Assembly (NCBI GenBank): GCA_004525335.1 | Contig: SPCL01000046.1 | Span: 1 to 14,496, forward strand | Reading direction: 5' to 3' | Source: Thermodesulfobacteriales bacterium | GTDB lineage: Bacteria > Desulfobacterota_D > UBA1144 > Nemesobacterales > UBA2774 | Length of the DNA: 14,496 nt | Part shown: positions 7,018 through 14,323 of the stretch, in pieces | Position numbering within the stretch: the first letter of the stretch is position 1 | Layout of the letters: the number at the start of each line of letters is the position of its first letter | Notes under the pieces: generated by a model | What the model was told of the DNA's origin: nothing | Seen by the model: only the letters and a program-made list of their open reading frames with translations | Databases searched by the model: none | Program-made: the position numbers and the translations under genes

Positions 7018-7536
7018 ATGAAACATAAATACTTTGGGTTAGTCCTTTTATTAACTTTACTTGTCGTATCTACTTACGGTTACAACTCTGAAGCAAAGAA
7101 AGATGAAGGCTCAATTCAAGAGATGGAGATAAAAGGCATTGCCTTTGATCAGAATTTGCAGACCCCTGTGGTGCTCTTGACGGATAAAGATCAAAACTCG
7201 ATCCTGCCAATTTGGATCGGGCTTTGTGAGGCGCGCTCTATAGAGCTTGGTATATCTGAAAAGGTAGCTCCCCGTCCGCTCACTTATGATATGATGGCTG
7301 CAATTATTAGGACGATCGGGGCCAAGGTGGAGAGGATTGTAATTGTTGATCTGCGTGATGAGGTTTTCTATGCGCAAGTTGAGGTTTCCGTGGACGGGAA
7401 AGTCTCAAAAATTGACGCCCGCCCAAGCGATGCAATAGCATTGGCGTCAAGAATGAACTCTCCAATCTATGTTAAAAAAACTGTTTTGGATAAAGCCTCT
7501 CTATTAGATAAGGATAAGGAAAAACGAGGGCTATGA
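7018..7536 (+). CDS. DUF151 bifunctional-nuclease family protein with signal peptide
   Basis: The mature part (about residues 36-160) is a bifunctional nuclease (BFN, DUF151) domain. Visible family landmarks are NSILPIWIGLCEARSIE, RPLTYDMMAAIIRTIGA, VFYAQVEV and DARPSDAIALASRMNSPIYV. Family members have been linked to DNase/RNase activity in plants and occur widely in bacteria, where their role is poorly known. This one starts with a basic segment (KHK) and a hydrophobic stretch (5-19), a probable Sec signal peptide with no lipobox cysteine. That would place the domain in the periplasm or outside, whereas many members appear to be cytoplasmic. ATG 7018 gives a typical signal peptide with GGTGA 4 bases upstream; in-frame ATG 7006 would add four residues. 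A possible -35 (TTAACA, 6969-6974) is present, but a matching -10 is unclear. Confidence 0.85.
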   Translation: MKHKYFGLVLLLTLLVVSTYGYNSEAKKDEGSIQEMEIKGIAFDQNLQTPVVLLTDKDQNSILPIWIGLCEARSIELGISEKVAPRPLTYDMMAAIIRTIGAKVERIVIVDLRDEVFYAQVEVSVDGKVSKIDARPSDAIALASRMNSPIYVKKTVLDKASLLDKDKEKRGL

Positions 7537-7561
7537 TTTCTTTACATTGACTTAGAGATTA

Positions 7562-7577
7562 AAAGGTTGCAACCTTT
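7562..7577. repeat. Perfect 16-bp palindrome at the 3' junction of converging genes
   Basis: AAAGGTTGCAACCTTT is fully self-complementary and overlaps the last bases of the ppc stop codon, 25 bp after the DUF151 gene. As RNA it could form a 6-bp stem with a TGCA loop from either strand. It is too weak and lacks a long U-tract for a confident terminator. A weak bidirectional terminator or a dimeric protein site are the options. Confidence 0.6.
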
Positions 7578-10362
7578 ATCCAGTATTCTTAAGGCCTGCT
7601 GAAATTCCATTTATAGTGAGCTTTATAATATCAGTTAGAGCTTCCTTCTCTTCATCTGAGATATCTCCCTTTGAAAGACGTCTTAGTAACGCAACTTGTA
7701 TGTAGCTAAGTGAATCTATGTATGGGTTTCTAAGCTCTATGGATTTTCTTAGAAAAGGGTTGTTATCCAGGATTTGTTTCTGGCTTGTGATTTTCAATAC
7801 CATTTCCTCAGTCAGCTTGAATTCTTCACTTACTTTCTGAAATACACTCTTCCCAAGCTCACGGGGATTTACTAGCAGGGAGTATTCAAGCGCAATCCAC
7901 ATATCAGCACGGCTGAGCGTCATCTGAATATTATCTATATGGGATTTAAAGAATCTCCAATTATCATACATATCCTGCAGTAGCTTTAGATTTTTTTCCG
8001 GGTCTTTCTTAACAAACTTATTGAGCGAAGAGCCGACTGAGTAAAAACCTGTGATAAGGTGGCGGTTCTGAGTCCAGCTGAAAACCCAGGGGATGGCTCG
8101 CAAGTCCTCTATACGCTCAGTCTGTTTTCTTTTTGCTGGTCGAGATCCTATCTGCATCTGTTGGAGAACCGATATAGGTGTCGCCTGCTTGAAATAGGGA
8201 TAAAAATCACTATCCTCATAGACGAGGGTTCTCCATGATTCCCTTGCATGCGAAGAGAGCTCTTCCATTACTTCCTCCCACTCTGGATCGATTACTTCCT
8301 TGCTTAAACTGGTTAGAATTACTGACGATAGAACAAGCTCTAGGTTATCCTCTGCTATTTCAGGAAGAGAGTAGTTGCTGTAGACCACCTCACCCTGCTC
8401 TGTGATTTTGATCATGCCATCGACTGTACCGGAAGGTCTGGCAAGAATAGCCTGATTTGTGGGCCCTCCTCCCCTGCTTACAGTACCACCTCGTCCATGG
8501 AAAAATTTGTTTCTAAACCCATACTGATCCGCTAATTTTTTAAGCGACCTCTGGGCTTTGTGTATCTCCCAGCTCGCACAAAGGTGCCCCCCGTCTTTAC
8601 CACTATCCGAGTAGCCAATCATTATTTCAGAGATGTTGCCTCTGGCGCTAAGATGATTTCTATAAACCGAGTTCTCATATAGGATTCTCATTATTTGGGG
8701 AGCATTTCTAAAATCGTCAATCGTTTCAAATAGGGGCACAATATTTAGCCTGCTTGTTATTTTACCTCCGTCATTAACATAAAGATTTGCTTCCTTTGCG
8801 AGAAGCAGCACCTCTAATATGTTACTAGCGCTTGATGTCATGCTTATTATATAGGTGTCAATACACTCACCATTTATCTCATCAAGCGCCTGTCTCACGG
8901 CAGCAAATGTTTTAAGAACTTCTGTAGTTTCAGCAGAAAGCTCAAGCCATCCGGGTATAAGCGGGCGTGGGTTATTAATCTCACTTGCAAGCCATAAGAA
9001 TCTATCTTCTTCAGAAAGCTCAGTGTAGTTAGCTAAGTTGAGGCGCTTTGTAATTTCTTGTATTGCCCGCACATGCACCTCACTGTTCTGCCTTATATCT
9101 AACTTCGCCATATGAAAACCAAAAACACTAATTTGCCTTATAAGCTTCTTTAGCGTTGAGTCGGCAAGAAGCTCTCCTCTATTTTCACGAAGGCTTCTGT
9201 CTATCACTTCAAGATCGTTTATAAGCTGGTCTTTATTGGCATAGGAAATATTATAGTTTTCTCCCTTGATCCTCTGTAGAGTCCCGACAATCTTACTCTT
9301 TATATAACTCAATTTTATTCTGTAGCTCTCATCGCTATTTCTTATCCCACTATCATGCTTAAGAAGCTTTTTATCGCCTTCTATAGAATCTATAAGCTCG
9401 CTGCTCACATGGACCTGTTTTTTAGATGCACTAAGCTGGTTTATAAGACGCTCAACTTGCTCTAGGTATTTTTCGAGCACAAGCTCCATTTGCATCTTGA
9501 GGACTTCAAGAGTGATGCTATGAGTTACAAACGGGTTTCCGTCCCTGTCCCCTCCAACCCAGGAGCCGAACCTGAAAAAAGGGGGTAGCTTTATTTCAGT
9601 AAGGCCATAGTGTTCTTTGATTCTCTCCTCAAACTCGAGGTATACAATAGTAAGAGCTTCAAAAATAGTTTCTTTAAAGTAATACTGAGCGCTCCTTGCC
9701 TCATCAATCGGTGTGATCTTAAAAGACGGCACCTCTTCAGTCTGCCAAAGTGATATGACCTCTGCCTTAATCTCCATGTGTATCGCTTTTTTTTCTTCTG
9801 CGCTAAGTATGGGATTCTGAAACTTCTCAAGGAGATATGAGATACGTCTAAATTTTTCAAGCACGATGTGGCGGTTCACTTCTGTGGGATGAGCAGTAAG
9901 CACAAGCTCGATTGACATCTTGTCCACAAGTGCTCTGAAGTCGGTATAAGAAATATCTCTTTCTCCAAGAGTATTAAAAAGGCTCTCAACCGAGCCCTCG
10001 ACAGAGTCCCTGATATCTGAGATGTACTTATACTCTCTTCGTCTCCTGATACGATGATTCTGCTCTGCTATATTTACGAGTTTGAAATAGGTAGTAAAAG
10101 CTCGGGCGACCTTATAAATGTCTTTATCAGACAGACTTTTTATTGTTGATACTAAATCCTCTTTCTGGCTCTTTACATAACTGTGTCTCATCTCTTTGGT
10201 AAGGGCCCTGATTTTTTCCTCAATATCAAAGATATTGTTCCCTTCCTGATGAATGATAACTTTACCAAGTATATTCCCCAGAAAGCGTACATCTATCCTC
10301 AGGGGCTTTTCTTTATCTATCGGTTCAGTTTTCAATTGGGGGGCTTTGTTCCTGCCGGACAA
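7576..10362 (-). CDS. ppc: Phosphoenolpyruvate carboxylase
   Basis: This enzyme adds bicarbonate to PEP to form oxaloacetate, refilling the TCA cycle. The 928-residue product is of normal bacterial length. Key motifs are VLTAHPTEVNRH (154-165) with the catalytic histidine H158, GSWVGGDRDGNP (266-277), GFHMAKLDIRQNSEVH (415-430), IGYSDSGKDGG (582-592) and the mobile glycine-rich loop FHGRGGTVSRGGGP (621-634). It ends with the canonical LKNTG-type C-terminus that reaches the active site. All catalytic elements look intact. The start is TTG, placed 9 bases after a full AAGGAGG; the next in-frame methionine is about residue 58, past conserved sequence. It is transcribed divergently from pheA and converges on the DUF151 gene. 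The N-terminal extension of about 20 residues is longer than in E. coli. Confidence 0.98.
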   Translation of the reverse strand: MSGRNKAPQLKTEPIDKEKPLRIDVRFLGNILGKVIIHQEGNNIFDIEEKIRALTKEMRHSYVKSQKEDLVSTIKSLSDKDIYKVARAFTTYFKLVNIAEQNHRIRRRREYKYISDIRDSVEGSVESLFNTLGERDISYTDFRALVDKMSIELVLTAHPTEVNRHIVLEKFRRISYLLEKFQNPILSAEEKKAIHMEIKAEVISLWQTEEVPSFKITPIDEARSAQYYFKETIFEALTIVYLEFEERIKEHYGLTEIKLPPFFRFGSWVGGDRDGNPFVTHSITLEVLKMQMELVLEKYLEQVERLINQLSASKKQVHVSSELIDSIEGDKKLLKHDSGIRNSDESYRIKLSYIKSKIVGTLQRIKGENYNISYANKDQLINDLEVIDRSLRENRGELLADSTLKKLIRQISVFGFHMAKLDIRQNSEVHVRAIQEITKRLNLANYTELSEEDRFLWLASEINNPRPLIPGWLELSAETTEVLKTFAAVRQALDEINGECIDTYIISMTSSASNILEVLLLAKEANLYVNDGGKITSRLNIVPLFETIDDFRNAPQIMRILYENSVYRNHLSARGNISEIMIGYSDSGKDGGHLCASWEIHKAQRSLKKLADQYGFRNKFFHGRGGTVSRGGGPTNQAILARPSGTVDGMIKITEQGEVVYSNYSLPEIAEDNLELVLSSVILTSLSKEVIDPEWEEVMEELSSHARESWRTLVYEDSDFYPYFKQATPISVLQQMQIGSRPAKRKQTERIEDLRAIPWVFSWTQNRHLITGFYSVGSSLNKFVKKDPEKNLKLLQDMYDNWRFFKSHIDNIQMTLSRADMWIALEYSLLVNPRELGKSVFQKVSEEFKLTEEMVLKITSQKQILDNNPFLRKSIELRNPYIDSLSYIQVALLRRLSKGDISDEEKEALTDIIKLTINGISAGLKNTG

Positions 10363-10371
10363 TGTTATTAT

Positions 10372-10378
10372 CCTCCTT
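10372..10378 (-). promoter_or_regulatory. Consensus Shine-Dalgarno fixing the ppc TTG start
   Basis: The minus strand reads AAGGAGG 9 bases before TTG. This is the strongest such site on the minus strand of the window and makes the TTG start convincing. Confidence 0.85.
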
Positions 10379-10437
10379 AGAAAGTATTTCTAATGTAAAG
10401 CAGGGCTAAAGTTGAAGTTTTACTCCTTTGTTATTTG

Positions 10438-10443
10438 AGTATA
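10438..10443 (-). promoter_or_regulatory. ppc: Candidate extended -10 element for ppc
   Basis: The minus strand reads TG-T-TATACT, an extended -10 that can work with a weak -35; none is obvious at 17 bp. It would start the ppc message near 10431, about 70 bases before the TTG codon. Confidence 0.45.
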
Positions 10444-10451
10444 ACAGAAAA

Positions 10452-10467
10452 ATGAGTTAATGCTCAT
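10452..10467. promoter_or_regulatory. Operator-like inverted repeat in the ppc/pheA gap
   Basis: ATGAG and CTCAT flank a 6-base spacer (TTAATG). It sits just upstream of the candidate ppc -10, where a bound dimeric regulator could affect ppc or both genes. A 5-bp arm match is short and could be chance. Confidence 0.35.
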
Positions 10468-10516
10468 GGATTTTATATCTTTTTTTAGAATGCTCCCTCT
10501 GTATAGGTTAGATTAT

Positions 10517-10545
10517 TTGACTTATAATTGCCCTGTTGCTATCAT
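10517..10545 (+). promoter_or_regulatory. pheA: Sigma70-type promoter for pheA
   Basis: TTGACT (10517-10522), a 17-bp spacer, and TATCAT (10540-10545). Both hexamers are one or two mismatches from consensus and the spacing is ideal. Transcription would start near 10552, giving a leader of about 22 bases before the ATG. Confidence 0.8.
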
Positions 10546-10573
10546 TCTCTCAAACCACAATTGCAGGTAAAAA

Positions 10574-11653
10574 ATGGGCTCCTCAACTAACTTCGACAAA
10601 CTACGAGAAAAGATAGATTCTCTTGATCAGGAGATACTTAAGCTTTTAAACGAGCGCGGTGATGTTGCGCTTGAGATTAGAAAGCTCAAAATGGAAAATT
10701 CTGTCGGAGTTTATGATCCGGTTAGAGAGAAACTCATCAAAAACAAATTAAAGGAACTTAATGCCGGTCCATTCTCAGATGATTCAGTTTTAAATATTTT
10801 CAGAGAAATAATTTCTGCTAGCCGCTTACTGCAGCAGCCGACTAGAGTCGCATATCTGGGACCTGAAGGGAGCTTTTCTCACCAAGCCGCATATAACGAG
10901 TTTGGAGGATCTTCGGAGCTTTTACCGCTAGGTAGTTTCGAAGAAATTTTTGAGGAAGTTGAAAACGACAGAGCTTCTTTTGGAGTTGTTCCAATAGAAA
11001 ACTCTATTGAGGGTTCTGTCGGTATGGTTCTAGATCTATTATCGAAAACTCATCTTGGAATAACTACTGAATTATTTGAGAGGATAAACCATTTTCTTTT
11101 GTCTAAAACTGGAAATATCCAAGATATTAATATAGTTGCCTCTCATCCGCAGGCGATAGCCCAATGTAAGAAATGGCTGAATAAAAATTTGGGTGATAAA
11201 GAAATAATAGAAACTACGAGCACTGCCGAAGCGGCAAGGCTTGCTTCCAAGAAAAAAAATGTCTCAGCAATAGCAAGTGAGCATGCGGCTTCAATATATA
11301 AACTGAAAATTATTAAAAATAACATAGAAGAGAGTAGTCTTAATACGACAAGATTTTTTGTAATAGGCAAAAAAACCAATAACCCAACGGGGGATGATCG
11401 CACCTCTATTGTATTCACTTTAAAGGATAAACCGGGCGCTCTTCAAAAATCTTTTTTTCAACCTTTTGCTGATGCCAAAGTAAATCTTACGAAAATAGAA
11501 TCCAGGCCATCTAAGGAAAGGCCTTGGGAATATCTATTTTTCGTAGATTTCAAGGGCCATGCTCAAGATAAGGTTATAAAGTCATTACTTTCAAAGCTGG
11601 ATAAGAGCTGTATTTATCTGAAAGTTCTGGGTTCTTATCCTGCTGGAACTTGA
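10574..11653 (+). CDS. pheA: Bifunctional chorismate mutase/prephenate dehydratase (P-protein)
   Basis: This protein converts chorismate to prephenate and then to phenylpyruvate, the committed steps to phenylalanine. The 359-residue product has an AroQ-type chorismate mutase helix bundle (about 5-88, with KLREKIDSLDQEILKLLNER), then the prephenate dehydratase domain starting at YLGPEGSFSHQAA (94-106). NSIEGSV (143-149) and the catalytic-site TTRF (258-261) are present. A C-terminal ACT domain (about 276-355) contains GAL (288-290) and ESRP (309-312), the motifs tied to phenylalanine binding, so feedback inhibition by phenylalanine is expected. A clear promoter lies upstream, and CAGGT 5 bases before the ATG is a modest ribosome binding site. 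It is divergent from ppc and converges on phoR with only 23 bp between stops. Confidence 0.97.
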   Translation: MGSSTNFDKLREKIDSLDQEILKLLNERGDVALEIRKLKMENSVGVYDPVREKLIKNKLKELNAGPFSDDSVLNIFREIISASRLLQQPTRVAYLGPEGSFSHQAAYNEFGGSSELLPLGSFEEIFEEVENDRASFGVVPIENSIEGSVGMVLDLLSKTHLGITTELFERINHFLLSKTGNIQDINIVASHPQAIAQCKKWLNKNLGDKEIIETTSTAEAARLASKKKNVSAIASEHAASIYKLKIIKNNIEESSLNTTRFFVIGKKTNNPTGDDRTSIVFTLKDKPGALQKSFFQPFADAKVNLTKIESRPSKERPWEYLFFVDFKGHAQDKVIKSLLSKLDKSCIYLKVLGSYPAGT

Positions 11654-11660
11654 CCCTATT

Positions 11661-11673
11661 AATTTTGAAAATT
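11661..11673. repeat. A/T palindrome between converging pheA and phoR
   Basis: AATTTT-G-AAAATT fills half of the 23-bp gap between the two stop codons. The all-A/T arms with a 1-base centre would make a poor terminator hairpin, so transcripts from each side may read into the other gene. Confidence 0.4.
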
Positions 11674-11676
11674 CTA

Positions 11677-13452
11677 TTAGACTTTTTTAGGTAAGCTTAT
11701 ACGGAACCTGCTTCCCTTGCCCTCTTCGCTTTCAACATCTATTTTTCCGCCGTGAATTATTACTATATGTTTTACTATGCTAAGTCCAAGACCTGTACCA
11801 CCCATTTTTCTGGACCTCGTTTTATCAACCCTATAGAAGCGCTCGAAGATTCTAGGCAAGCTATCTTTTGGGATTCCAATTCCATTATCGTAAATTTCTA
11901 TTGTCAGATATTCATTTTTGTCAGTTATTTCAATCCCAACTTCACCATGATCTGGAGTGTATTTGACCGCATTATCAATCAAATTAATAAACATTTGCTC
12001 AAGAAGAAATCTGCTAGCAGTAATAATATGTTCTTTATCTGATGGATTGAATGAAACTTTAAGTTCCTTCTCCAAAGCATTTGATTTTAAAGCTTCAAGA
12101 GATGATCTAATGACTTCGTTAACATTCACGTCCTCTAAGTCGCCATTTTCATTTTGCTGAGATAACACATCTCTGCCCTCAACCTCGGATAATACTAAGA
12201 GGTCCGATACTATATTAATTAGTCTATCAGCGTGTCGTTTAATAATTTTTATAAAATGCTTTTGTTCCTGAGGATCCTCGAATGCACCTTCTTCAAGAGT
12301 TTCCGTATAGCCTTTTATTGCTGTTAGCGGGGTTCTAAGTTCGTGAGATACATTTGCAATAAAATCTGCTTTAATGTTTTCTAATTTTTTGAATTCTGTG
12401 ATGTTGAACATAACAACAATTATCTCCCTTTCCGGGGAAGTAAGTGGAATGACATTTGCCAAATAATATCTTTCCTCAGGGTATAAATAGAAAACTTCCT
12501 TATTATCGGGCTTCCAGTTTTGAAGTACGCCATCTATTAGTTTTATTACTTCTTTATTTCTTAATACTTCCCAATAAGACTTTTGAAAGGGGTCATCTGT
12601 AAGATTAAACATCTCTTTAAATATATTGTTGGTAAGTATTATCTTCCCTTTCTCTGATACAACCATAACACCTTCGCTCATAGCACTAAGAACGGCTTCG
12701 ATCTGGTTTTTTTCGTGAGATAGTTGTTTGAATACTTCATTTAGTTTTTGAGCCATGTGATTTAACGCCATAGTAATTTTAGGTATCTCACCTTTACTTT
12801 CGGATATAGGTATATCGACGTTCAGGTTACCTTTGGCAAGCTCTTCAGAGATATTAATTATTCCAGCGAGTGATTTTGTAGTTGTTTTAGATACCACCAG
12901 TGATAAAAGCAATGCTAATATCGTTAAGACAATACCCGTATAGATAACTTTTGATTCAAGCGGTAATAGGGTTTGCTGAATAATACTTAGAGGCAGTGAG
13001 GTTCTTATTACTGTTAGGCTTGTACCGTTCTTTGCTTCATACGGAACTGCAACATAGAACATCTCTTTTTGCAGAGTTGTGCTATAACGCAAACTCTCTC
13101 CTATCTCATTATTAAAAGCCTGTTTGATTTCGGGCCGTTCAGAATGGTTTTCCATTTCCCGGGGGTTTTTATCGGTTTCACCTAAAACTAACCCATTTTC
13201 ATCTATTACTGTGATTCTAACCCCAGTTTTTTCTCCAAGGCGTGAGACTACTGATTGGACATCATCTATTTGTGGATTTTCTAAAGCGGGGATGAGAACT
13301 TCTGTAGTCAAGTTAGCTGTGGTGAGCAGCCTTTTTTTGGTGAGGTATTTATCGTACTTGTTTAATTCGCTAATTATCAGGAAGGTAAAAATAAATATAA
13401 CCAGGACAATAATCAGAAAGCTAGATATAAACTGTTTCCAAAATATGCTCAA
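11677..13452 (-). CDS. phoR: PhoR-type sensor histidine kinase
   Basis: A membrane histidine kinase that would phosphorylate the adjacent PhoB-type regulator. The 591 residues read: transmembrane helix 1 (about 8-28), an extracytoplasmic sensor region (about 29-167), transmembrane helix 2 (about 168-188), HAMP (about 189-242), a PAS domain (about 248-355), and the kinase core. Kinase motifs are ANVSHELRTP with phospho-acceptor H370, N-box NLIDNAVKYTP (490-500), G1 DNGIGIP (522-528), F-box FERFYR (536-541) and G2 GGTGLGLSIVK (551-561). All are intact. The large sensor region differs from the short E. coli PhoR and resembles the Bacillus-type layout. The start is TTG; the phoB stop codon TAG forms part of its AGGG ribosome binding site, 5 bases away, which implies coupled translation. 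The Pho label rests on domain order and the Pho box beyond phoB. Confidence 0.9.
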   Translation of the reverse strand: MSIFWKQFISSFLIIVLVIFIFTFLIISELNKYDKYLTKKRLLTTANLTTEVLIPALENPQIDDVQSVVSRLGEKTGVRITVIDENGLVLGETDKNPREMENHSERPEIKQAFNNEIGESLRYSTTLQKEMFYVAVPYEAKNGTSLTVIRTSLPLSIIQQTLLPLESKVIYTGIVLTILALLLSLVVSKTTTKSLAGIINISEELAKGNLNVDIPISESKGEIPKITMALNHMAQKLNEVFKQLSHEKNQIEAVLSAMSEGVMVVSEKGKIILTNNIFKEMFNLTDDPFQKSYWEVLRNKEVIKLIDGVLQNWKPDNKEVFYLYPEERYYLANVIPLTSPEREIIVVMFNITEFKKLENIKADFIANVSHELRTPLTAIKGYTETLEEGAFEDPQEQKHFIKIIKRHADRLINIVSDLLVLSEVEGRDVLSQQNENGDLEDVNVNEVIRSSLEALKSNALEKELKVSFNPSDKEHIITASRFLLEQMFINLIDNAVKYTPDHGEVGIEITDKNEYLTIEIYDNGIGIPKDSLPRIFERFYRVDKTRSRKMGGTGLGLSIVKHIVIIHGGKIDVESEEGKGSRFRISLPKKV

Positions 13453-13457
13453 ATGAT

Positions 13458-13461
13458 CCCT
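13458..13461 (-). promoter_or_regulatory. phoR ribosome binding site overlapping the phoB stop codon
   Basis: The minus strand reads TAGGGATCAT then TTG. AGGG shares two bases with the TAG stop of phoB and lies 5 bases before the phoR start. Ribosomes finishing phoB would be placed to start phoR, keeping the kinase tied to regulator output. Confidence 0.55.
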
Positions 13462-14149
13462 ACTCTTCTAATTTATATCCTATACTTCTTACCGTTTTAA
13501 TCATGCTTCCGGCAGCGCCCAGTTTTTCTCTTAGATTTTTAATATGTACATCTATTGTTCTATCATATACCAATTTGTCGTCTCCCCAAAGCCGTTTCTT
13601 TTTTAAGAGCTGGTCTCTGGTATAGACTCTTCCCTTACCCTCGGCAAGAACTTCAAGGATTTTAAATTCGGTAGTGGTAAGGTTTAACTTGTTGTTATCA
13701 ACACTAACTTCATATTTTTCTGTGTTAATTATAACTGGCCCAATCTTAATAACAGTTCCTACATCTTCTGACGCACTTGTTCTTCTAAGAACAGTTTTTA
13801 CGCGGGCTACCAGTTCCCTTGGACTAAAGGGCTTTACTATATAATCATCAGCACCGAGTTCAAGCCCTACCACTATATCAGCTTCACTAGCTTTCGCGGT
13901 TAACATGATAATAGGTATAGAGCTTGTTGCATTTCTATTCTTTAATATCCTGCATATCTCAAGCCCGTCTATCCCGGGAAGCATTATGTCTAAAACTGCA
14001 AGATCCGGCATTACAGATTCTATGTAGGATAAAAAATCCCTACCGTTATGGAATTCTTTCACCTTGAATCCCTCACGTTTTAAATGATGGCTTACAAGCT
14101 CTACTATGTCTTCTTCATCATCTACTATGGTTATTAATTTTTCTGACAT
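13460..14149 (-). CDS. phoB: PhoB-type response regulator (OmpR/PhoB family)
   Basis: A DNA-binding response regulator, probably for phosphate-starvation genes. The 229-residue product has a receiver domain (about 4-120) with acidic pocket D10/D11, phospho-acceptor D54 in LDIMLPG, T84 and K106 in the VKPF motif. A winged-helix effector domain follows (about 133-229) with LTTTEFKILEVLAE and the recognition-helix region YDRTIDVHIKNLREKLG. The loop KKKRLWGDDK is about two residues longer than the E. coli PhoB counterpart, which may affect polymerase contact. The ATG has AGGA 9 bases upstream. phoB precedes phoR, and a three-half-site Pho box lies about 90 bp upstream in the divergent gap, so autoregulation is possible. 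Other OmpR-family roles cannot be excluded by the protein alone. Confidence 0.92.
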   Translation of the reverse strand: MSEKLITIVDDEEDIVELVSHHLKREGFKVKEFHNGRDFLSYIESVMPDLAVLDIMLPGIDGLEICRILKNRNATSSIPIIMLTAKASEADIVVGLELGADDYIVKPFSPRELVARVKTVLRRTSASEDVGTVIKIGPVIINTEKYEVSVDNNKLNLTTTEFKILEVLAEGKGRVYTRDQLLKKKRLWGDDKLVYDRTIDVHIKNLREKLGAAGSMIKTVRSIGYKLEE

Positions 14150-14323
14150 GCGTCCGCATCCTGAACATATAGTTTCGCTATCATACTTTATAGACTAATC
14201 GAAACCTCTTTTCTTGCAAGAAGCCCGATAGCTCCTTAACTGAATCTTAACATTAATTTCACATCAAATTTATTTTACTTCTATAGCCTCTAGTTCAAAT
14301 CTACTTAAGGAGGAGTTTGAGAG
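14150..14323. other. Divergent regulatory region between phoB and the porin-like gene
   Basis: A 174-bp gap with no gene. Toward phoB it holds GTTTCG/CGAAAC arms 22 bases apart (14172-14205) and a perfect 12-bp palindrome TTCTTGCAAGAA (14211-14222). Toward the right it holds the probable Pho box (14236-14263), a -10-like TATAGC (14282-14287) and a strong Shine-Dalgarno AAGGAGGAG (14307-14315). A phoB promoter is likely but I could not choose one. Confidence 0.6.
14236..14263 (+). promoter_or_regulatory. Probable Pho box (three PhoB/PhoP half-sites, 11-bp period)
   Basis: TTAACT (14236-14241), TTAACA (14247-14252) and TTCACA (14258-14263) are direct repeats with exactly 5 bases between each, an 11-bp period. 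This matches the direct-repeat layout of Pho boxes, close to the Bacillus TT(A/C)ACA type. The last half-site also works as a -35 hexamer (one mismatch from TTGACA), 18 bp before TATAGC at 14282-14287. Being next to phoB-phoR makes activation by PhoB a strong inference. Confidence 0.75.

Larger units (their letters stand above)
10363..10573. other. Divergent promoter region between ppc and pheA
   Basis: A 211-bp gap with no gene. It holds the ppc ribosome binding site (10372-10378), a possible extended -10 for ppc (10438-10443), an operator-like inverted repeat (10452-10467) and a clear pheA promoter (10517-10545). I found no attenuator-style leader peptide rich in phenylalanine before pheA. 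Confidence 0.7.

Noticed and set aside
9591..9860. Second minus-strand frame inside ppc
   Set aside because: Basic, low-complexity out-of-frame reading of ppc; the ppc frame has all family motifs here.
10183..10380. Plus-strand frame overlapping the ppc start and its promoter region
   Set aside because: It lies mostly antisense to the ppc N-terminus and ends in the ppc ribosome binding site; no independent support.
10546..10573. Phenylalanine attenuation leader before pheA
   Set aside because: The leader from the predicted start is only about 22 bases and has no leader peptide or hairpins.
13124..13456. Open frame on the plus strand opposite the phoR N-terminus
   Set aside because: Fully antisense to a well-supported kinase gene and without recognisable domains or ribosome binding site.
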